DNA from: Epiperipatus broadwayi
Taxonomy: Eukaryota; Onychophora; Udeonychophora; Euonychophora; Peripatidae
Assembly (NCBI GenBank): GCA_028023455.1
Contig: JAQFVV010012980.1
Span: forward strand, 188,001-252,000
Length of the DNA stretch: 64,000 nt
Direction: 5' to 3'
Shown: positions 55,216 to 64,000 of the stretch, piece by piece
Numbering within the stretch: position 1 is the first letter of the stretch
Layout of the letters: the number at the start of each line of letters is the position of its first letter
The notes under the pieces: model-generated
What the model was told of the DNA's origin: nothing
Database searches by the model: none
The model's input: only the letters and a program-made list of their open reading frames with translations
Made by a program: the position numbers and the translations under genes

Positions 55216-57508
55216 TTCTTACTTAAATCCATAACTGAAATAGTTTGAAAGTCCATACACCACAATATTATAGGGCCATTTCCTTATGAAAATCTATGAT
55301 AACTTTTTGCTCAAATATTTTCACATCCATTAGAATATGACCATTATTCATAATGTTTAATTTCTTTAGATTATGATTTATTTTGTCTTCCATTACTCTA
55401 GATTTATAGGCTAGTTTTAATTTTGTTTTAATTATGTCTGTCTTTTTTTTACTATAGATAACATTGAAATGCCATAACATTTTGCAAATATTGCATTCTT
55501 TTTTACTTTTAAATATGCACTTTCTTTTTAAGCACCCATTTTCCACACTGAAATAACTTATCAAAACATTTTAATAGACTTGCAGTTCAATCTATCAGTA
55601 TCTTTTTTTACTCTGAATGGATATTCCTATGATTGTTTAGAGTGTAGAAATCTCATTATCTATAATAATTTATTTACTAAAGTACTTAATAATACTTCTC
55701 TAAAGTTATCATCTATAACTGCTGATAATATATGTTCTGTTCTAATGAACGATTGTTTTTTCTAAGTGCTAATCACAACTATTTGGTAATCAGTGCTACA
55801 TCACAGTCCTTATATTTTTCATGAAATAGTTGTTTTCTATTTCTTGATCTCAGTCTTAGCATATATTTAGTTATCACAGGTGTTGAATAAACATTTTCCC
55901 TTAAATTCCTGATAACAAACTTCATAGACAATCCAAGGGTCACAGAGTTGCTTTGTTAATTTCAATACATCTTTCCTTGTAACCCACATATGCATAAACA
56001 CTTTCATTTTATCATACTTTATTTTATTTATGAGAATATATTTTTAATAAGGTGCAGCATAACCTATATTAATTTAACAGACTGCTGGTTAGTGATGCCA
56101 TTTTTCTAGTTCTAACTATTCAAGCAGTGATTTCATTTACTGCACTATTCTTTTATAATCCTATTCTGCTTTTATTTTATAAACACTTTACCAATTATTG
56201 TTTCATTTATTTGCTATAAACTTCAGGTCTTCTGAGATCATCCCTTCAATTAGTCAATTTATGCCATTCTGCAGTGGCCTGATAATATTTGAATGCGAAT
56301 CAAGCAGCACCAATGAGTTTTAAATAAATGCATACCACTTTATTGTGACAAAATACATTTATTAATAACAATAAATAAGAAAAGAATAACCAGTAGAATA
56401 ATGATGACTCATGTGTATGTCACTATTATGCAGACTGAGTAGATATATTACAATTGCAGTGTGTATTGTTTGAAAAAAAAATTCATCTTTCCATTCAACT
56501 GTAAAATGCATATATACATTAAAAACATACATTTATTTTTCTGTAATATCATTGTGCAGACAGTTAGCATAGATGAATCATAACTACTCATAACTTTTTT
56601 TCACAGTTCATTGGTAGCACTTTTATTATACCCATTGTCTTCTTCATAAGCACATATTAATTACTTATTAAGTTATTCGTAAATCCTAGCAGGATTATTC
56701 TTTGATAACAAAAATCCAATTATGGATAAATGTACTCATTTGTATAAGATATATAAATAGTACCCTTACTAAAGAAAATTTAAAACTAAAGACTCTGGCT
56801 AACTAGGATATAACTATATTATATTATAGTCAAGTTACATAAACAATGACTATTAAAAATAATATTATTCTGACAGCTGATGATACACTACTAATACACA
56901 ATATCTAACAAAATTAATCTTTTATAATAATGAAATATAATAAACGTTATTAAATTAAAATATAATTAACATAGGTACAGAATAAATAATTAGGGTTCCA
57001 ACTAGAATACTCAACTCAATCACTTTAATAATTAATTCATGATTAGCTTATCATTGTACATACTATATGGTCCGTTTAAAATAACAAATACAGAGATATT
57101 CAGCAAGGTAAAGTGGCTTAAACATTGAGGATATATCCATAAAGATACATTCATCATGGCATAAGAATATTATCCCACTAAATTCACATAGCAAAATAAC
57201 TACTTAATACTTTCACATGTTTATCGATCCATAATAATAACCCTAAAATACAGTTTGCAAATTTATTATAAAAATAACAATAAATTAACTATTGCTCCCA
57301 TAATAAAAATAATGCTGACTGAAAATTTAGGCTCAAGTGATCATTCTTTCTCATCATCTTTTATAGAACCTTTACAATTGTTTTTGTAAGAAATCTCAAG
57401 TTCATTTGTAACATTAATAATACAATAAATAAATTAATTAATACCCTGCAGTTAAACATGATGAGTGATTTTACATAATATCTAACTAGTCTTACAAAGA
57501 TTACATCT
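55216..57508. other. AT-rich DNA with small unclassified open frames
   Basis: A 98-codon lysine-rich frame on the minus strand (55268-55564, with CNICKMLWHF) and a 61-codon frame on the plus strand (55580-55765) carry no motif I recognise. I do not call either a gene. The remainder is non-coding. Confidence 0.5.
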
Positions 57509-57620
57509 TGCGTTGTTAGCCGAGAGGTATCACAGCCACCATGCAAGCAAGTAGTTGGTTGCAGACGGTTATGGGTTTGCGTCCCGGCCGATGCTATGAC
57601 ATATGAAAAAAAAAAAAAAA
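57509..57620 (+). repeat. tRNA-derived SINE with poly-A tail, plus copy
   Basis: The block is strikingly G+C-rich for this window. GTTAGCCGAGAGGT is an A box, and GGGTTTGCGTCCCGGCC a slightly changed B box. TGACATATG and an A15 tail follow. The sequence AGTAGTTGGTTGCAGACGG is shared with the copy at 58993-59100. The A-B spacing with a long middle suggests a tRNA with a long variable arm (Ser/Leu type), which is an inference. Confidence 0.8.
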
Positions 57621-58992
57621 CTAAGATAGCTTAACGTCTCTTAACATCAAATTCTCTTAATAATTAATGTTTAGCAATAAAACATAAATGATATAATAAG
57701 TTTTTATGTAAACATTGTACAATCTTTATGAATTTTATGTGGCATCCTTAAAATATAATATATTAAAATATAGTGACAATATCAACTATCTCTCATTGGT
57801 GTTAGATCCTTTTAAAGTAATCACCGATGATCATATCTTATACAATAATAATAATAATACATTAAATATCAGCCATATATTTTATTACTTAATCAAGTAT
57901 AACAGAGATAATATTTAAGTAATCTTTGTGAGTCGTGTGCAAAATAAGTAATGTTTAACACCATTAATTACTATGGATCATGCAAGTAAAATGAAATATC
58001 AATGAATAACACAAAAAGAAATCAAAACTCAACTAGTATATTAGTTTTAAAAATAATTAACACATTTATTATGATTATACACAATTATAGTTATACAATA
58101 AAGTTATAAAATATAAAACATATTTATCAAAGAAAAACAGTCGAACAAAAATGGTACTATCTAAAATTAAAATATTTTACTACAAATTTTTATAAGTAAG
58201 TAACAAAAAATGCATATGATAGCATTCACTTCGGCCATTTCAATTAAATAATTCATACAATTATAGTGAAAATATAATATACAGATTTGATAAAACAATA
58301 ACATTTTATAGTTTTTGTAGTGGGAAAGAAATCTTACAATTTCTAATAAAAACTTAATGATACATTTATACTATCATAAAACGGATACTTACTATCTTGT
58401 ATTTTTTTAAATATAAATTTAAATCTAAAATGCACCTGTCTAAACTCAATAAATAATATATTCAAAGTTAGAAAAATTTTTCCTTTGCAGTTCCACAAAG
58501 CATCATCGTGATATTTTAATACATTCTGGTACTATAATATCAAAAATTTAAATAAATAAAAACATACGAATACACCCTCCCTTTAAATTAACGATTTGTA
58601 AAAAAAATAAATAAATCCAAATATAATTTTATAAGCTCTCTATTGCAAATACATTTCGTTTTTATAGCAAAATTTAAAAAAAAAAAAAAAATATTATGTT
58701 GTTTGATTTTTGTATTTCATTTTAGTTTTATATTTCTTTACGATTCATCATAGCATTAAAATAATTCTTCATTATTCTTGCTTTCCGTTCATTTCAAATA
58801 CGCATTTATTTTAAGCTAAATGATCTATAATACTGAAGCAGTGCATATCTGCCAGTAGGTATACTCATTTCATGTTGCTGTGTTCTAACTTATCTTTCAG
58901 TGTCAAAAAGTGTTATTAATAATATCAACCCACATACCTTAAATATAGGCGTGTGTGCAATTATGTGAGGTAAATGTTTATAATAAAAATTG
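57621..58992. other. AT-rich DNA between two inverted SINE copies
   Basis: Non-coding, with poly-A at 58677-58690. Nothing else recognised. Confidence 0.5.
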
Positions 58993-59100
58993 ATTTTTTT
59001 TTCATATGTCATAGCATTGGCCGGGAGGTGAACCCACAACTGTCTGCAACCAACTACTTGCTTGCAAGGCGGCTGCGATGACCTCTCGGATAACAATGCT
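58993..59100 (-). repeat. tRNA-derived SINE with poly-A tail, minus copy
   Basis: Read on the minus strand it has TTATCCGAGAGGTCATCGC as A box region and GGGTTCACCTCCCGGCC as B box, then AATGCTATGACATATG and an A run. The ends AGCATTG and CAATGCT are perfectly complementary, like a tRNA acceptor stem, so this copy preserves the tRNA shape better than the one at 57509. The two copies are in opposite orientations about 1.4 kb apart. Confidence 0.8.
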
Positions 59101-60003
59101 TGATGATTTTGATTTCATAATCAGACTTAGCAATCTTAAGTAAAAGAAATATATTAGCAATTTATTAGAAAAGTTTTAGCTAAGTTATAAATGTTTAAAA
59201 ATCCTTAAAAGCCTGTGCAAATGTTAAAATGAATATACATTCGGAGTGTTGTTTGAAATGCAATAAGTAAAGTTAAATGGGTGCAGTATCACTAAGGCCA
59301 TCCAAACATAGTTGCAATTAAACGCCTTGTAGAGGAAATGCATGGTACCTTGAAATACATATATAATTCATGGCTAAACAGAGAGATGATAAAAACGAAT
59401 TATTGCACTTAAAGAACATCAGCAATTAACTTTCTCGAATGCACTGGAGGCAGAAACAGGAAATATAAGAAGAGAAAATTCTATTGTAAAGTATATACAG
59501 AATATATTGAGAGATGTAGGTTATTAATGCAGTAACTTGTTAATCCAGCCATCTTGAGAACTAGTGTAAAATAACTTTTCTTGTAATATGCAGATTTTTA
59601 CAAACCTAAATGTGCACCATACCTGCAAAAATAGTCCAGTACGCAGCATTGGTTTCTCTGGGTTATAAATGCCAGGGAATTGAGCATCTGAACTGTTCCA
59701 AAGCCTTATGTAAGAAGAGAGACATACATCATTGCTACCACCTATTATACCTCATGTATCCACTCATCCATTGTCAAAAAATCCATCAGAATGTCGGTAA
59801 ACATTTACTATTGTATTATTATTTTTTTAAAACTGTACCTAAATTATAAAACTTATTGTTGGTCTTAACCTGATAATCTTAACTTAAATAACCTCAGTAA
59901 CTTTAATTTTTTTGATTTTAATGCCAGTATGTAATTTATTATTTCCTTTAGAAATTAAGCTTGTTGTTGGTTAAGTTATCACATCCCTATATATGTGTGT
60001 TTT

Positions 60004-60006
<3 letters not shown>
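59101..60006. other. Unclassified block with an open frame
   Basis: 59260-59780 is richer in G+C than its flanks. A 79-codon frame at 59610-59849 begins MCTIPAKIVQYAALVSLGYK and includes several Cys and His residues (CSKALCKKRDIHHCYH). No family is recognised. It could be an old transposon fragment or an exon remnant (a GGTAAAC possible donor lies at about 59794). Confidence 0.35.

Positions 60007-60074
<68 letters not shown>
60007..60074. repeat. (TA)n microsatellite
   Basis: Perfect TA tract of about 68 bp. Confidence 0.95.
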
Positions 60075-60667
<593 letters not shown>

Positions 60668-60669
60668 AA

Positions 60670-61222
60670 TAATAATATAACTACCCCAAATTTAAAATTA
60701 AACCAGACCAGCATAAAAATAATATTAAAACACAACCTAAGGTTTCACTGCTACAAGCAGACTTCTCAAGTGTAAAGAACTACAAAAAAAAACCACACAT
60801 TATATATACTATTAAAAACTACACACAAATCCATTCACTTCCCATCCACCCTTAATATTAAAAGAACTCTTAAATAAGTTAATTGCTTCAGAATAATAAA
60901 TTTTCAATAATAAAGACTCTTTAATTCTTCTTTTGATTTTATTTCTCTCAAAGAAGACAACCTTAGCTTCATCAAAATCAATAGTGTGGCCTGTATCTTT
61001 TTCATGGACATACAAAGCAGAACTAAGATATCTATTTTTAACTCTACTTTTATGAACCTTTATTCTTTCATTTAAACTCAAACTACTCTGACTTATGTAA
61101 ACCTTCTTACAAAATAAACAAGGAATAAAATATACCACACCAGGAATAGTCTTTCTATCAAAAACTTATTTTGTATTATTTAATAAATTATTCAATGTAA
61201 AACCCCTTTTCCAAGCAATTAT
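60670..61222 (-). mobile_element. Penelope-like element, 5'-truncated, left copy of inverted pair
   Basis: On the minus strand a 108-codon frame (60812-61138) encodes most of a GIY-YIG nuclease: VVYFIPCLFCKKVYISQSSL (YIG read as YIS), NERIKVHKSRVKNRYLSSAL, HEKDTGHTIDFDEAKVVFF and KIKRRIKESLLLKIYYSEAI. A stop just upstream (NNTK, stop, VFDRKTIPG) separates it from the linker. It is the mirror of 61822-62370, with only about four amino-acid differences in 108. The 3' UTR has a small hairpin followed by TGAAACC. The copy begins abruptly at 61222, where the plus copy starts. Confidence 0.85.
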
Positions 61223-62370
61223 TTCTCCTTTAGTATGTTCAGTTTATATTAGTTTTATAGAAGAGGAAAATATTATTAAAAAAAATTGTTTATATGTAAA
61301 ATTATTTGTCAGATATATTGATGATTGTTTATTTGTAGTTGAGAATGATAAATTGAAGGAATTTGTAAATGAGTTTAATTGTTTTGATCCTTCTATAAAA
61401 TTTGTGTTAGAAGGAGGGGGGGTTAGATTTTGGTAAGTTAAAATTTTTAGATCTTTTGGTGATTAGAAATATAGAAACTAATTGTTTATTGTGCAGTCAT
61501 TTAGTTAAAAGTAAAGAATTAAGATCTATAATTAAACCTGATAGCTATCAGTCTGTATCTCATAAAGTAGCTGCTTTAAGGAATTATTGTCATAGGAATA
61601 TTAAATTAAATAATTCTAGTGGGGTAGCTTTGTTTCAGAAATATCAATTTTATAAAGATTATTTGAGTGTTGGATACTCTGATAAATTTGTTAAAAGTAT
61701 TTTATTTAATAGTAATATTTGTAAGGATGTAAAGGTTAAAGAAAAATATGATTTTATTTCTTTGCCATTTAAATTGTCTTCTTATAAAATTGTGTGTAGA
61801 AATAGTAAATTGTTTGGAAATAAGAAAATTGCTTGGAAAAGGGGTGTTACATTGAATAATTTATTAAATAATACAAAATAAGTTTTTGATAGAAAGACTA
61901 TTCCTGGTGTGGTATATTTTATTCCTTGTTTATTTTGTAAGAAGGTTTACATAAGTCAGAGTAGTTTGAGTTTAAATGAAAGAATAAAGGTTCATAAAAG
62001 TAGAGTTAAAAATAGGTATCTTAGTTCTGCTTTGTATGTCCATGAAAAAGAGACAGGCCACACTATTGATTTTGATGAAGCTAAGGTTGTCTTCTTTGAG
62101 AGAAATGAAATCAAAAGAAGAATTAAAGAGTCTTTATTATTGAAAATTTATTATTCTGAAGCAATTAACTTATTTAAGAGTTCTTTTAATATTAAGGGTG
62201 GATGGGAAGTGAATGGATTTGTGGGTTGTTTTTAATAGTATATATAATGTGTGGTTTTTTTTGTAGTTCTTTATACTTGAGAAGTTTGCTTGTAGCAGTG
62301 AAACCTTAAGTTGTGTTTTAATATTATTTTTATGCTGGTCTGGTTTAATTTTAAATTTGGGGTAGTTTTG
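61223..62370 (+). mobile_element. Penelope-like element, right copy, with RT C-terminus
   Basis: The plus strand starts in the RT palm (SPLVCSVYISFIEEENI) and has FVRYIDDCLFVVENDKLKEF with an intact YIDD box at 61314-61325. After a frameshift at a G7 run (about 61425) a 141-codon frame follows (61456-61881): FLDLLVIRNIETNCLLC, then YQSVSHKVAALRNYCHRN. It ends at the same stop as the left copy. The GIY-YIG frame is 61909-62235 (VYISQS, HEKETGHTIDF, EIKRRIKES). It is one of the youngest-looking elements in the window. The 3' end lies close to a (TA)n tract at 62410. Confidence 0.85.
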
Positions 62371-62406
62371 ATTTTATATTGACTAGTTTAGCTTTATGCT
62401 TGTAAT

Positions 62407-64000
<1,594 letters not shown>

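Overview
The window is typical of an AT-rich, repeat-laden invertebrate nuclear genome. G+C is roughly a quarter by eye. There are no operons or ribosome-binding sites. Long (TA)n, (ATT)n and (CTA)n microsatellites occur throughout, together with decayed Penelope-like elements (PLEs), LINEs, Ty3/Gypsy elements and tRNA-derived SINEs. The phylum cannot be fixed from the sequence; a protostome such as an arthropod or mollusc fits the RTE, PLE and SINE content. Nearly every recognisable coding stretch is transposon-derived and broken by stops or frameshifts.

Layout. 1-9.5 kb is mostly featureless AT-rich DNA with one (TA)n tract and a relic of a LINE C-terminus. 10-12 kb holds a PLE GIY-YIG relic (+) and the 5' end of an RTE LINE (-). 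13.2-20.6 kb is the most structured region: (CTA)n microsatellite, a 5'-truncated LINE (-), (CTA)n, a near full-length LINE of the same family (-), then (CTA)n running into (CAT)/(CAA)/(ATA) tracts. 21.8-24.8 kb holds two PLE copies pointing away from each other, with small foldback elements and a possible host micro-exon. 26 kb holds a Jockey/CR1-like LINE 3' end with an (AAT)n tail. 29.1-32.2 kb is a long inverted repeat. 33.6-34.6 kb is another PLE (-). 34.7-38.5 kb is a Ty3/Gypsy element (+). 39.3-40.0 kb is a recent tandem duplication.

41.23-41.58 kb holds the best candidate for a host coding exon: 118 codons with canonical splice sites. 42.0-45.3 kb is an almost full-length RTE LINE (+). 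47.6-49 kb has a PLE GIY-YIG relic and two SINEs. 50.7-52 kb has a 75-bp-arm palindrome and an RTE/PLE chimera (-). 52.2-55.2 kb is a second Gypsy remnant with diverged LTRs. 57.5 and 59.0 kb carry an inverted pair of another SINE. 60.7-62.4 kb is a very recent head-to-head PLE pair enclosed by (TA)n tracts.

Interpretation. The window is probably intronic or intergenic DNA around a host gene on the + strand, with two phase-compatible exon candidates at 24773-24829 and 41230-41583. Two recurring themes stand out. First, a LINE family is repeatedly found inside (CTA)n arrays, which suggests a microsatellite-targeting retrotransposon. Second, PLE copies repeatedly occur in head-to-head pairs whose 3' ends face (TA)n tracts. 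Family assignments rest on protein motifs read by eye; no database search was possible.
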